A stretch of 64,000 nucleotides of DNA. It comes from Sistotremastrum niveocremeum HHB9708. Lineage: Eukaryota > Basidiomycota > Agaricomycetes > Sistotremastrales > Sistotremastraceae. The notes beneath the pieces were generated by a model. That model searched no databases. It saw nothing but the letters and a program-made list of their open reading frames with translations, and was not told the origin of the DNA. Of the stretch, positions 12,486 through 24,528 are shown in pieces (the stretch's first letter is position 1; each line of letters opens with the position of its first letter). Position numbers and translations under genes: made by a program. Location: contig KV419404.1 of the NCBI GenBank assembly GCA_001630475.1, forward strand, positions 416,225 through 480,224, given 5' to 3'.

Positions 12486-13100
12486 TTACAAGTAATATTC
12501 GGGTTTGCGAGCGCTGACACCATGATCAGAGAGAGCTGCAGTCAGATCTTCCATCATGAGGGTAGTCTTCGTCTTGTCCTAAGACTCGGTATTGGATAGT
12601 GACGATGACGGAGTAGACTAGACAGCATACCTTTCCAGCAAGGCCAAGTGGAGCACGCCCGCGAGCCCCTGACGGATTCGTACGAATGCGCGCATGTTGG
12701 AATGCATCAGCAGCCAGGTCTGAGACGAATTTCTGCGCCGCGAGAGACAACAACCTCTTTCTGGAGAGCGTCTATATGAGACCGATGGCATGCATCGCTC
12801 AGGAGGTCAAACTTACAGTCGCACATCTTCGCATTCCAGACCAACGCGTTGGAGATAATAATCCGTGATTTCACTAGGAATCTAATGGCACATAAGCATG
12901 GTAAGAGGAACAGATTATGGTGGCAATACCAAGGGTTCGTAATCATCGAGCATGAGCATGAACTCGGCCAGAGTCCTGTTCTTCGCAGCCTGGTCGATCT
13001 CCTGACGAGTCTGGGGTTGCGTTGGCTGAGACTGTGAGGCCTCAGCCGGTACTTGGGGAGACTGCTGTTGCTGGTATGACGTCCCTGCCTCCGTCGACAT
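12486..13100 (-). CDS. TAF10: TFIID/SAGA subunit TAF10
   Basis: Histone-fold subunit shared by the general transcription factor TFIID and the SAGA co-activator in the nucleus. Exon 1 starts MSTEAGTSYQQQQSPQVPAE at 13100 with a Gln/Pro-rich lead, then RTLAEFMLMLDDYEPL. Exon 2 reads IPSEITDYYLQRVGLECEDV, exon 3 LLSLAAQKFVSDLAADAFQH and the last exon TTLMMEDLTAALSDHGV, ending RKPEYYL. The order LDDY-EPLIP, ITDYYL, SLAAQKF, DLTAAL and KPEYY matches TAF10 across its whole conserved core. Three introns of usual size fit. Length (about 150 residues) agrees with the family. Confidence 0.95.
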
Positions 13101-14505
13101 ACTCGGAAATCACAATGGGCGCTTAGGAGGGAGCGCCGCCCGAGTGTCACTACGCGCAGTCACTCGACCTGCCCTAAAGTGGTCTCCCTATTTAACTTTT
13201 TCAGACTCGTCCACAACTTTGTAACGAATGTCGACGATGGTGAGTCTCAGTCTCATTGTTTCCTATACTTTCTCTCTTTTTTTCGAATGATGTTTGAGGC
13301 ATTTGGCTTTACGCAAGTTTCGCTTGCAGTGCAGAAAACCAACTCGCTACCTTCGAGGCCTTTCACTTTGGTGGATGTGTCTCGCTTGTCTGATTTTTAT
13401 TATTCTATTACATGCCCGTCCCCGATGTTTTACTGATTTACTTGTTCAAGGTTATGGTCGTGTCATCTCACGAGCTCGGGCGCCGAATGGTTGTAAAGTT
13501 CGTCATATAGCACTACCCACATGTATCTATCTCCCCCAGTCGCGCTACTCAGGCGCCGAAAATCTGAACTTGTGAACATCTTCGATATATCATTCATTCG
13601 CGTAACTTCCCATGGCACTACTTCCTCAAGCATTCGAGTGTTCTGTTGGCGGGAGCCATTATGACGGCCCAGTCCCTTCGGCATTTGCTACGGGCATCGT
13701 TCCCCAGGCGCATCGAAGACTCCGATCAAGTAGGGCTACAGCACCTCCTCTTCTCACTTTCTCCGATGCTTTGGCGATCCCTGATACTGGCAAGATGCTC
13801 TATACTTACGCCATCTATTTCGCATTGCACCCGTAGTCCGTATGGAGTTTTCTTTCGTTTGATGAATATACGTAACTGCTATAACCAACGATATTCCAGG
13901 AGCCCCTGGTATGCTGCGGACACCTTTCCAATCGCCTTGCATTGTCTCATTGATGTCATCCGCAGCGCCTTTGAAGGGCTGACCTTGTTGGGATGCAGAT
14001 CAACGTGAGCATCAAGAAAGCCTCAACACATCTATTCTTTCGGCTCGGCTCCGTCGCGTCTTTGTCTTTCTTCCGGTTGCGTTCTGATAACCCTATTCAG
14101 CCATCTGATTGCGATCATCTATCCGAAATTTGGTCTCGTGCTTTGATGGATGGCAATTGTAGCAGCCGTTCCGAAGCAAGTAAAGAGAACAAACAGATCG
14201 CGCAAAGTTGTATCTTTCGTTTTCCACGCAAATACACGAATTTAATTTTTCAAGTTCTGAGTAGTTCTACTAGCACATTCGACTGTAAGTTGCGATCGGG
14301 ACGCGAGTCTCAGATCTGCAGGGATTAGGGAGCTCGAAACCAAGCTTGGTCATGTATATTCCGGGCTGGTACGGCGTTCAGATAGCCGAAAGTAGATATG
14401 GAAATGGCCCGAAGAACCCGTCACGGCACCGGCGCTAAAGCATCCGAGACATCTTAATGCTCTCCACGATCTGAACCTCCTCAAGTCTCGACGTGTCCCC
14501 CTCTC
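13101..14505. other. 1.4-kb region without a defensible gene
   Basis: This stretch lies between divergent TAF10 (-) and the Zn2Cys6 gene (+). There are several open frames of 60-120 codons on both strands, but none resembles a family I know, and the frames disagree. A possible short spliced transcript starts at 13230 with ATGTCGACGATG followed by a good donor, GTGAGT. No continuation could be defended. A long non-coding RNA, a fast-evolving small gene or plain promoter DNA are all possible. Confidence 0.35.
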
Positions 14506-17500
14506 ATGGAACAAACAACTACAAGACTTGGAAAAGGCATAAATTGTGCTGAATGTCGTCGTTCCAAGCTGAAATGTGACAGAAAGGTATCGTTCACTTG
14601 CTTACTCTAGCAAATATGGCGCTGAGCCTCTTTCTAAAGATTCCCTGTACATCGTGTGTTAAGAGAGGATGTGCCAATATCTGTCCCGATGGTCAGTTTC
14701 GTATATGTTAAAATTTACTCTCATCTCATCGCTACAAAAATGGACTACAGGAATGCAGGCGGCGACCAAGGGGATGAAGTGAGTGCGTCATAGACCTGGC
14801 CGTATGCCGACTCTGACCATGTCTCAGGCTGATTGCTGCGCTGGAAGAGAATGAGCGACTCAAAAGCCGTGTCAAAGCTCTGGAGGCAGCCCTGGTCGAT
14901 ATCGATCCCCGACTAGTAGGCGACAAGTTGCAAAGCATCCAGAATGAAATCCGTCGTAACAATGGAGAATCCGCTGCTAGCAGTCCAGGACAGGATAAAT
15001 CTGAGTCTGCAAGTCCTCCATCCCCTTATCCCGAACCATATGCCTGGATCGACAGTCATCAACCAGACTATCAGCCGACCAAGGAAGAGGCTGATGTTGT
15101 CGATGCTTTCGGTATGCTGGTCATTGGAGACGAAGGAGGTTCTATATTCCATGGAGAGATGGCTTCTGTCGAAGTACTACCACTTTTTTTCTTCATCTGT
15201 CACGTCTGACCATTCCCCTTTTCTGCCAGTATCTTTTGCAGAGCAAGGTTAGTCCCTTTACTATTTTTGACAGAGCTCGTTCACCTACTTACGGTAGAGT
15301 CGTATGGAGTTACCTGAGCCAAGGAGTGCAAGAGTGGCCACATTTCTTCCAGAAGAAATTCTTCACCTCAGCGATTGTTTCCCTTCGGGACCCCATCTTC
15401 GACCTTCCTCTGCTATCCGAGAACTCATATTTTCTTACATTCCCGACTCTCCCGCCACGTGGAGACTGTATGAGCAGTGTAAAGGAGGGACCTCATCACT
15501 GTAAGCCATCAAGATATTTTTCGGCCGCATCACTGATCATCGTGATAGATATGAGCCCGTTCCCAGACACGAATTCATCGAACAGATCTACTCTCACATC
15601 TTTCCCACCGACTTAGGAGTCCCTGATCTCCAAACAGTTCATCCTCATCGGGTCTCAGTTTTATTTATGATATGTGCCCTTGGGACCTTATTTGATCAAA
15701 ATAATCCGGCGCCTCTGCACAAGGCAGAAGAGTGGCATCAGTTGGCCAGAGCTTGTGTGTGTTTGTATGATATGTTGGAAGAGCCATCTATCCCGGCCAT
15801 TCAGACCTTGGTACGTTCCTTTCTCAATTCTGACTGCGATGTGCAACAAATCTAATCTTGAGACCAAAATAGTATATGATGTGCCTGTATACCTATCTTG
15901 TGGATCGAAGTGCGAGTGAACGAAGATGGACGTTGATGGGTGTGACTACCAAAATGGCTTACAGCATCGGACTTCGTATGTGTTCTTCTGATAGCGGGTA
16001 AACCTCTCTTGATTTCTCCCTGCAGATCGAGACGCACAGCGGTGGAACTTAGATCCAGCCGAAGTACAGCGTCGGAGAAACATTTTCTGGGAACTATGCT
16101 CTTACGATGTTTGGATGGTACGACTCGATCATTGGGTCGGTATATGTCTGCATCGCTGACTTTTTTCATGTCCTTGAAATAGTCGTTCGTGTTTGGACGG
16201 CCGCCAAGTTTCTCCCCGCAGCATATTGACTGCAAGTTTCCTGACGACCCAGACGGATCGGTAGATGCCAATGGAAAAAATCAACACTCGTGTATGCAGC
16301 CCTCTCTGTACTCGAGTTTTTGTCTCATCGAACATTTTCAGTCCATGCCTGGAAATTTCGCTTCTCAGCGGGGTGTCTAGCAACTGTGTCGGACGTGTTC
16401 GGAGCGCCTCGAACAACTTATGCCCAGGTGCTGCATGTCGATAGACTGATTCGAAAGTGGTACGTAAGCTTTTCCAGTGCCCCTTCAACAAACTTACGTC
16501 CCGTAGCTATGTGCCGGTCAAACTCCGCATGCCTGGCATTGGCGGCGTTCCTCCTGATCCACAGTGGGCAGAAGACCGCGTTTTAGCCCTGCAGCGTTTT
16601 GCCGTCTTCACGAAGCGGGAAACCAGTAAGTTTGAGCGCACGGTCTCTGGATAGTGTAAATGACACGCCTTGCAGATCTTCTGCTCATTCATCGAGCCCA
16701 TTTTGCTCAAGCACTCGATGACAAGGGCACGGGAGATTTACTACAGAGCCGCTATGCCGCTAGTGTATTGGCGGCCTATCGAAGTGGATGTCTTTTGATT
16801 AGCGGACTGCGGGATCTTGCAGCGAAGCACCCGAAAGTTGTTTCAAGAACATGGTTCTTTTGGGCAGGTCCCTACAGCGCAGCAGTACGTGACACTCCGA
16901 CACGGAAGTAATATGTCTGACATTTGTGAAGGTGGTTCTCGGATCCTTGATCATCAGGGCCACTCGATGTCGGCTAGCCAGGGCCGCAGTCATGCCACTC
17001 AACAACCTTGTCGCTTTGTTCCAAGAACTGCAACCCATGTTCGCGCCTGAAAATGCTCTGGTAAGCCGATGCTACGTTTTTCCTCTGTCCTTTTCGCTGA
17101 CGAATGTGAAGTCTACCCTGCAATCGCTACAAGCGTCGGCGAACAAGGCTATGGACCGATATTTGTCGAATGATCCGCCGCCCATTGAACCTCTTGACGT
17201 CGTGTTCCCAGATCTTGATGGTCGAACACGGCTGATTTCTAAGACCCGCTCGAAGGAGTCATCTCCTGTGTCACCAGGATCTTCACCTCCGGCCGCTCCT
17301 GCTGCCGAAACATCCGAGTTTATGTCTGCTTTCAACGGCCTCGAACCTTCGATAGTAGAATACTTCAAGAAACTCGATGGGTCTGGTCCTAGTCCCACAG
17401 GGTCCACTATCATGGACACTGAATTCCCACCGCCTGCTTCGGTGTTCAATCCGCCAGGTGGTTTCTTTGATAACTCGCCATGGACACCCGTGCCCAAATC

Positions 17501-17732
17501 GCTACCTCTGGGCAACGGGCAGGATACTTTCGTCGATCTCACACAACCCCAGGCCGAGCTTCGGCCATTCTTCCCTAATGATACATACTTCTATCCTCAT
17601 TATGCTGCAGCTCAGGCCATTAGCCAGGTACCACCGCCTGATCTCCCCGTCGGTCTGAACGGGGTGCAAGATCTCACATGGAACTCGTTCTTGGAGGAGC
17701 TTGGGATTGCGAGGATGGATCAGGGGGCTTAA
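14506..17732 (+). CDS. Zn2Cys6 binuclear-cluster transcription factor with fungal-specific regulatory domain
   Basis: Nuclear DNA-binding regulator of unknown target. Exon 1 starts MEQTTTRLGKGINCAECRRS. Joined to exon 2 the cluster reads CAECRRSKLKCDRK then IPCTSCVKRGCANIC, giving the six cysteines of a Gal4-type zinc cluster. A coiled-coil linker follows (LIAALEENERLKSRVKALEA). The middle homology region (about 15300-17100) contains FPTDLGVPDLQTVHPHRVSV, LGTLFDQ and YSIGLHRDAQRWNLDPAEVQ, with the WELCSYDVW and SFVFGRPPSF blocks typical of the fungal_trans domain. The tail is Ser/Pro-rich and ends at WNSFLEELGIARMDQGA, possibly an activation region. At least ten short introns are needed. It sits 272 bp upstream of the glycogen debranching enzyme on the same strand; a regulatory link is only a guess. 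Confidence 0.9.
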
Positions 17733-18004
17733 TATATTCTTTGTGATGGTTGTATTTCATTTCTATATGGTTGTACGATTCAGTTTACAGAATCTTGTAT
17801 TTGTACATATATTCCTAACGGTCGGAATCTTTGACCACTGCTAAACCCAATTCCGAACTCAGCCGTAAAATGACGGTCTATATGCAGTATGACATCACCG
17901 CCATCTCCGGAAACTGAAGCGCTAAACGACGCGTCTTTGCCCTCGTTCCTCGTTCTGCAGCTTCAACGTCGAAGCCGTAGCCACGAGTCCCCGCCGTCTT
18001 GTCG

Positions 18005-21000
18005 ATGAAGCAAACCGTCAAAGCTGCTGCTGCCGTTCTTCATGGTCGCGACCCTAAAGAGGCCGTTGAAAGCGCCAAACTCCGTACCAAGCCGCCTACG
18101 GTTGAGATCCCAAAGTCAACCGGGGAAAACGAACCCCTCAAGACACCTAAAACACCTGCAGATGAAGGAATCGAGTTCTTTGAATCTTCCGTTGGACAGG
18201 AGGCACCTATCCTGGTCCACGAATTAAAACTCGACGACGACGGTGGCCCGAGCAAGGAGCTTTCAGTAATTGTTCCTCTATTTCGCCATTTTCAAACACT
18301 GAACGATATTATCAGTACATCCGTCTTCCTCCTCCTCTAGTTCCATATATTCTTCGAGTTGTGCTTGACGCAGGGACTCCGGCATCGAGGAACGCGATCT
18401 TCAAGACCAACTTTCCGCTGGACGGAGGTAAATTCAGCAGAGCACATTTTGTAGAACGAACGTGAGTCGTCCGATGGCCTTTCCCCGGGAGTCAAATCAA
18501 ACGTTTTCTCAGACTTCCGACGAACCTGTCAAAACCGATCAAGATCGATCTGCCTATTTCACATGCAGGAGCCTTCTTGTACTGGCTCGAGTACGACGGT
18601 CCGTCGGGTCGTGTCAAAGGGCGCGAAGGGTACTTCAACATCGATCCTATTCTCCGAGTTAAAAAGAGATCTCCCATCCTTTCCCCCGACCATCGCCCTC
18701 TCCCCATTACCGAGGGTGGCCAGGTCACTTCTGATGTTGTACCCGTGCCCCTGGATGGTCTGGTCATCCTTACCGTTGTTTCTAAATGGATGGGAACGGT
18801 AGATGAATGGCGCCCACACTTACAGGAAGCCCGCGAGCGGGGATACAACATGCTTCATTACACACCTCTTCAGCAGCGCGGGGAAAGCCAGAGTCCTTAC
18901 TCGATAGCGGACCAGCTGAGCTACGACGAGGCTTTATTTCCCGGTGACAAAAAGCCTTCATCGAAAGCCGGAACTGAGCAAGTGAAAGATATCCTTAAGG
19001 TCGCGAGGGACGACTACGGCTTGCTCAGTCTGACGGACGTTGTTCTCAATCATACCGCGAATAACAGTCCGTGGCTTCTGGACCACCCCGAAGCAGGTTT
19101 CAGTCCCCACAATACCCCTCACCTGGCTCCTGCTCTCGAGATCGACACAGCAATGATCGAATTTTCAGCCAGCCTGGAGTCTCGTGGCCTCCCCACCAAA
19201 ATCCAATCCGCCTCCGATGTTGACAGGTTGATGGAGTCATTTGAGCGCGATTTCAAGGATCTGCGTCTTTGGCAATATTACGTCTTAAACACAGACAACG
19301 AGAGGACCGCAGTGAAGAAAGCTCTCGATTCCGGAGATGTGCAGCCGTGGAGGGGGGACGATGTAGCGGGCAAGGATGTCGTTGCGCTGGCTAGGATCGT
19401 AATCACGTCTGGACACGTTCGGGGGCTGGCCGCGTTCTCTGGTCGGTTTGCTGTCTCGGTCGACTCGAAAGCCGCAGCAGGACTTGTGAAAGCCGCATTC
19501 ATCCACTTGGACAATAGCGATGCTCAAGCCGATGCATGGGTCCGAGTGGTTGATGTATTGAACGTGGATTTGTACGAAGAAGCGAACCGCGATGCACAAG
19601 TTGCGTTGGACAACATCAAGAATCGTCTCAAATATACTAGACTAGATGCCAACGGTCCTCGTCTCGGCGAGATAACTAGACAGTGAGTGAGATCTCGCAA
19701 CTGTTTTCGAAATGCTGATCCACTTCAGGCTCCCTCTTGTAGAGACTTATTTCACGCGATTGCCTGCAAACGAGAGAACCTCGAAGCATCCTCCAGCCTC
19801 GCTCTCCGTTGCGAACAACGGTTGGATCTGGGATGCTGACCCATTGGTCAACTTTGCGATGCCACCTTCAAAATCATATTTGCGACGCGAAGTGATCGTA
19901 TGGGGAGACTGTGTTAAACTCCGTTATGGTGATGGGCCAGAATCTAACCCGTGGTTGTGGGAGTACATGACTTCATACGTAACCTCTCTCGCGACTCAAT
20001 TCGATGGATTCCGCATCGATAATTGCCACTCGACCCCTTTGCATGTGGGCATCGCTCTGCTTGATGCTGCCAGAGTGGTCAATCCGGATCTCTATGTGTG
20101 TGCTGAGTTATTCACCGGAAACGAGGACATGGACACGCATTTTGTCAGTCGTCTTGGCATTAACAGTCTGATCAGAGAGTCGTACAACGGCTGGGATCCG
20201 AAGGAGCTGTCTCGCCTACTATACAGGCACGGACTGAATAAACCGATAGGTGCTTCAGAGCCCTGACTGATTTTTGATATACTGTATGCTGACAGAATTT
20301 TAGGTTCCATGGGTGACGCGTGTCTGACCAGCCCCGAGGAACTTGCTCCCCCAACAGGGAAAGGTCCGGTCAGGCAGTGTTTGGTCTCACCGCTTCATGG
20401 CAGTCTGCCACACGCACTCCTGTATGACCTCACACACGATAATGAATCACCTCTACATAAGCGCAGTGCAGAAGATGCGCTGTCCACCGGAGCACTTGTC
20501 GCCTTCTCTTATTGTGCCACCGGGTCCGTCAAAGGGTTTGATGATTTGTATCCAAAGTTACTCGATCTCGTGGGAGACAACCGAAGATACGAAATCGGGA
20601 ATCTCAACAGTGGGAGGGAGAGTGGTATCAGTCATGCCAAGCGAATACTCAATCATCTTCATGTTAAGATGGTCTTGGACAAGTATACCGAAGGTCATGT
20701 GCATCAGGAAAATGATGTGTGTCGTTTATTTCTTCTCATGATTGTTGTTAATTATAGTTCAGTATATCGTCCTGCACCGGGTACAACCGGAAACCCAACA
20801 AGGATACCTCCTTGTCGCCCATACGGCGTTCTCTAAGGGATCCAAAGATAGAGGCTGGGGTAAGTAACTTAACCGCCGACGTTGTTACCGAGTTGACTGT
20901 TGATAGTCAATCCAATCAAGCTGGCGCGCACGAAGGCCACACTTATATTCGGAGCCAGCATCAACATCCCATCTTATGACCTTCCTTGGGACCCTAAAGT

Positions 21001-23385
21001 TATCAGTGGATTGCCTTCGGAACTCGTCGAAATCACCAACGTGCAGGTCAATGAGGGCACTGATGCGAATGGTACATTTTCTGAGATAATTGTGCCCGAT
21101 TTCTTCCCGCCGGGAAGCATTGCGATCTTTGCTACCCAAATGCAAGACTTCGACGCATCGTTAGACAAGCGATGCACGGAAGGTGCAGATGAGGCCTTTG
21201 CCGAGCTCGACCTCCTCGACCTTAATGTGTTACTTTATCGCGCTGACGGCGAAGAGCGAGATGCCACAGATGGGGCCATCAGTGCCTACGATGTACCTGG
21301 ACTAGGAAAGCTCGTTTATTGCGGTCTCGAAGGATGGATGCATCCTTTGCGACACGTCATAAGGCACAATGACCTAGGGCATCCTCTGGCAGGCCACCTT
21401 CGTGACGGAGTATGGGCGCTTGATTATATACACTCGCGCTTATCGCAGTACGTCACTTCATTCCTCTTTTATATATGTCGCCTGAAGGTAGAGAAGGCAG
21501 ACCAATACATTCCCAAGGCTGGCGAAACCGGCTGCTTGGTTCCAGGATCGTGCTCAAGCAATCGAGACATCGGTCCCGGCTTTCTTACGACCAAAATACT
21601 TCGCTATCACGATTTCTGAGGCTTACAAGGCTGCGCGGCGCGCTGCTATCGAACAATTCTCGGATTTTGTCACATCGGGACATGACTTCACTCAGGATCT
21701 TGCATTGTGCGCGATTCAAATGCACGGATTAGTGAAATCTGCATCACTCGATCCATCAAAACCAGTGCCTTGTCTGGCTGCTGGACTACCCCATTTCTCC
21801 GCGGGCTGGGCAAGAACGTGGGGACGTGACGTCTTTATTTCTTTACGTGGTCTGTTCTTGACTACCGGCAACTTCGAAGCGGCTAAACGACATATCCTCG
21901 CATTCTCCTCTACCGTGAAACACGGCCTGATACCGAATTTACTCGATTCCATTCGTAACCCTCGGTACAATTCACGTGACTCACCCTGGTGGATGCTACA
22001 GAACATCCAAGACTATGTGAATAGCGCGCCCGACGGCCTCTCGCTTCTGCAGGAGCCCGTCAAACGGCGTTTTCCAAAGGACGATACGTTTGTTCCTTGG
22101 GATGATCCCAGAGCATATGCCGAATCAAACACAGTCATTGAGATCATACAGGAAATTCTACAGCGGCATGCAGAGGGTATCTCGTTTAGAGAATACAACG
22201 CTGGGCCCAATTTGGACCAGCAGATGAGCGACCCGGGTTTCAATATTGATATCTATGTGGACTGGAAGACTGGAATCATACACGGCGGCAACGAATCAAA
22301 TTGTGGAACATGGATGGACAAAATGGGCGAGTCTACAAAAGCTGGAACTAAAGGCTTACCTGGGACCCCGCGAGACGGTGCTCCAGTCGAAATCACGGGT
22401 TTATTGAAAAGTACACTGCGCTGGCTGGATAGTCTATCGTCTAAGGGCCACGTGAAGTTCCGCGGAGTGAACGCGAAAGGTACGAAATAAATTGTGGCAC
22501 ACTATCAGTGCATTGATTGCGATTATCTTCCGGCAGTGGATGGTCAGGATTGCTTTGTTACTTACAAGGAGTGGTCAGACCTTTTGCAGAGTTCATTCGA
22601 GCACCAATATTATGTTCCAGAAGGTCAATATATTCAACTATCTGGGGCTTTCACTGAGCATTGTCCACAGATCCCAAAGATGACGCTGCGTACAACGTCG
22701 ATCCAAAGATCGTCAACCGGCGCGGTATATATAAGGATGTACTCGGCTCGGGAAGAGGCCGCGAATGGTCCGATTATCAGTTCAGATGCAATTTCCCAAT
22801 AGCAATGACTGTAGCGCCGGAACTCTTCGACCCGAAACACGCCCTAGCAGCCCTCAAGCTTGCTGACAAAGTCTTGAAAAGCCCCTTGGGAATGAAAACA
22901 TTGGATCCATCGGATAGTCAATACAGAGGCGACTACGATAATTCAAACGACAGTACCGATCCTAGCGTGGCAAAAGGACGGAATTACCATCAGGTATGTC
23001 GAGCCACCGAAGTATAGAATTTATCTTGATGTCACCCCTCGCGCAACAGGGGCCTGAATGGGGTTGGCCATTAGGTTATTTCCTCAGAGCCTATCTTCAT
23101 TTTAGCCGTACCGCCAATGAGACCCAAGATGACGCTGTATGTCTCATCTTCAACGAACGTTCTTCTGAAACTCATGATTACCAGGAACTCGGAAGGACGA
23201 CTCATTACCTGATTTCCAGTCTACTACCCGCCCGGCGTCACCTGAAACGCGACGCTTGGGCCGGTCTTCCCGAGCTCACCAATCGTGAAGGCGCATTCTG
23301 CTACGACTCATGTCCGACCCAGGCTTGGAGTGCTAGCACCTTGCTAGATTTCCTCGAGGAAGTTCACAAGTTTGTCAATGCCTAG
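18005..23385 (+). CDS. GDB1: Glycogen debranching enzyme (4-alpha-glucanotransferase / amylo-1,6-glucosidase)
   Basis: Bifunctional cytosolic enzyme that moves maltotriosyl units and then cleaves the alpha-1,6 branch of glycogen. Exon 1 starts [20 protein letters not shown] at 18005; its next exon gives [20 protein letters not shown]. The GH13-type transferase half carries [16 protein letters not shown], then [11 protein letters not shown] (nucleophile Asp) and YVCAELFTG (acid/base Glu). The GH133 glucosidase half carries [37 protein letters not shown] and [20 protein letters not shown]. The tail [20 protein letters not shown] is family-typical. About ten short introns interrupt it, several next to conserved blocks. 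Total size (near 1,500 residues) fits the family. No broken motif was seen. Confidence 0.96.
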
Positions 23386-23768
23386 ACTCAGGTGGAGCAA
23401 TAAAGTGCTACCGATGCTCAGTGCTCATGACTGAAGATGCAACCCTACTTTGTAATACGCTCATCTTAAGGAAAAACCCCTTGTAGCGCAATGTTCTTTA
23501 CCCTTGCATCAATAATTTCAACAACTTCAAATGCCATTGGTATTGAGAGAATTGACGAGCAGGAATTGGCTTCAGAAGTCGAAGAGCTCGTACTACTACT
23601 AGTATAGCGGAGGTGCGAGGTTGCAAGCGCGCATCGGAAGTCGATTCGGAATCGAGTCACTGTGCTGACGTAAGCCAGGGGACAGCATAAGACCTCATGG
23701 TTTCTGACATTCATGTGTATATCGTGAATGAAGCACGTATAGTTACGTGAAATGCATGTTTAATCCAT

Positions 23769-23807
23769 ATAAGGTATCCGTCATAAGGTACCGACAGGGT
23801 GTTACAT
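23769..23807 (+). repeat. Left terminal inverted repeat
   Basis: Starts TAAGGTATCC at or next to 23770 and runs through GACAGGGTGTTACA. It pairs with the right repeat except at the base after GTATCCGTC (A against G) and in GTTACA against GTCACA. Confidence 0.85.
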
Positions 23808-24337
23808 AAGCGAGCGTGACGCCGAACTCAACGGCGTACTCGTCCACGACTACCGCATAGTGAGCAAATCTAAGACCAGGGTTGAGTGCGGACTGGTTCA
23901 GGCTTCTCATCTGTGGTTTCAAAATTCCATTACATGAAGTATTGGTAAAGTAGTAGCCAAAATATATGTGGGGTCCCAACTGAGCGTCTACTATGGTTAT
24001 TTTGCTGTTTGGCGCAGTTTTCAAATTTTCACTCTGAGAGATTTCGTCAGGGGTTCTCGGCGTTAACGGCTATAAGACGGTGTTAGGGCGGAGTTTGAAT
24101 CTTTGGGTACACGGAGCTTCCCTTTGCGGCAACCCTCCCACGCCTGCGACGTCTTGAGCAATTGTGCAAGCTCAGAACACACCTCATGCGGCAGTAGAGT
24201 GTCAAATCGCCCTTATTTATGATATATTGTCTCGAGACCGTCACAGAAAATAATATATATAATATTTTATGGTAGGGTTGGGTTAGAATTTTTAGGGATT
24301 TCGCAGGATTTCGTCAGGGTCCTGGGCGCTTGTCACA

Positions 24338-24376
24338 CTGTGACACCCTGTCGGTACCTTACGACGGATACCTTAT
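24338..24376 (-). repeat. Right terminal inverted repeat
   Basis: Reads TGTGACACCCTGTCGGTACC then TTACGACGGATACCTTA on the plus strand, the inverse of the left repeat. Its inner edge overlaps the palindrome TGTCACACTGTGACA (24331-24345), which the left end lacks. Confidence 0.85.
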
Positions 24377-24528
24377 TGCCAATCGTACAGCTCAGAAAGC
24401 TGAGAAGAACATCACTGTTTGATCTCCTCGTAGCAATTTCAAACTCCGCTCAACTCTTGATCTCAAAATAATTGTCGATTTATTAGCCAACCCGTACAAA
24501 CGCATCTCGAGGAGCGATTTGCAATTGT

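Larger units (their letters stand above)
23769..24376. mobile_element. Non-autonomous DNA transposon (MITE-like) with about 37-bp TIRs
   Basis: Two inverted copies of AAGGTATCCGTCRTAAGGTA followed by CCGACAGGGT bound this 0.6-kb segment. The ends match over about 37 bp with two mismatches. The flanks are compatible with a 2-bp TA or AT target-site duplication, but the palindromic TA at both edges leaves the exact border open. The interior is A/T-rich near the right end, has no transposase-like frame, and carries two direct copies of ATTTCGTCAG (24041-24050 and 24308-24317). Family is not assigned: a TA target would fit Tc1/mariner-like elements, but TIR sequence alone does not prove it. A solo foldback or a cut-down CACTA/Plavaka-type element are other options. 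Confidence 0.75.
23386..24528. other. Intergenic region GDB1 / PAT1 carrying a TIR element
   Basis: This 1.14-kb stretch lies between the GDB1 stop and PAT1 start. The first 380 bp hold the GDB1 3' end and a minus-strand open frame of 82 codons (23466-23714) that I do not recognise. The middle is the TIR element at 23769-24376. The last 150 bp must contain the PAT1 core promoter and 5' leader unless the element itself supplies them. Confidence 0.6.

Noticed and set aside
13646-14008. Plus-strand 120-codon frame between TAF10 and the Zn2Cys6 gene
   Set aside because: No known motif, and overlapping frames of similar length exist on both strands.
23743-24024. Minus-strand 93-codon frame over the left part of the TIR element as a transposase remnant
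   Set aside because: It runs through the TIR itself and has no DDE-like or zinc-finger motif.
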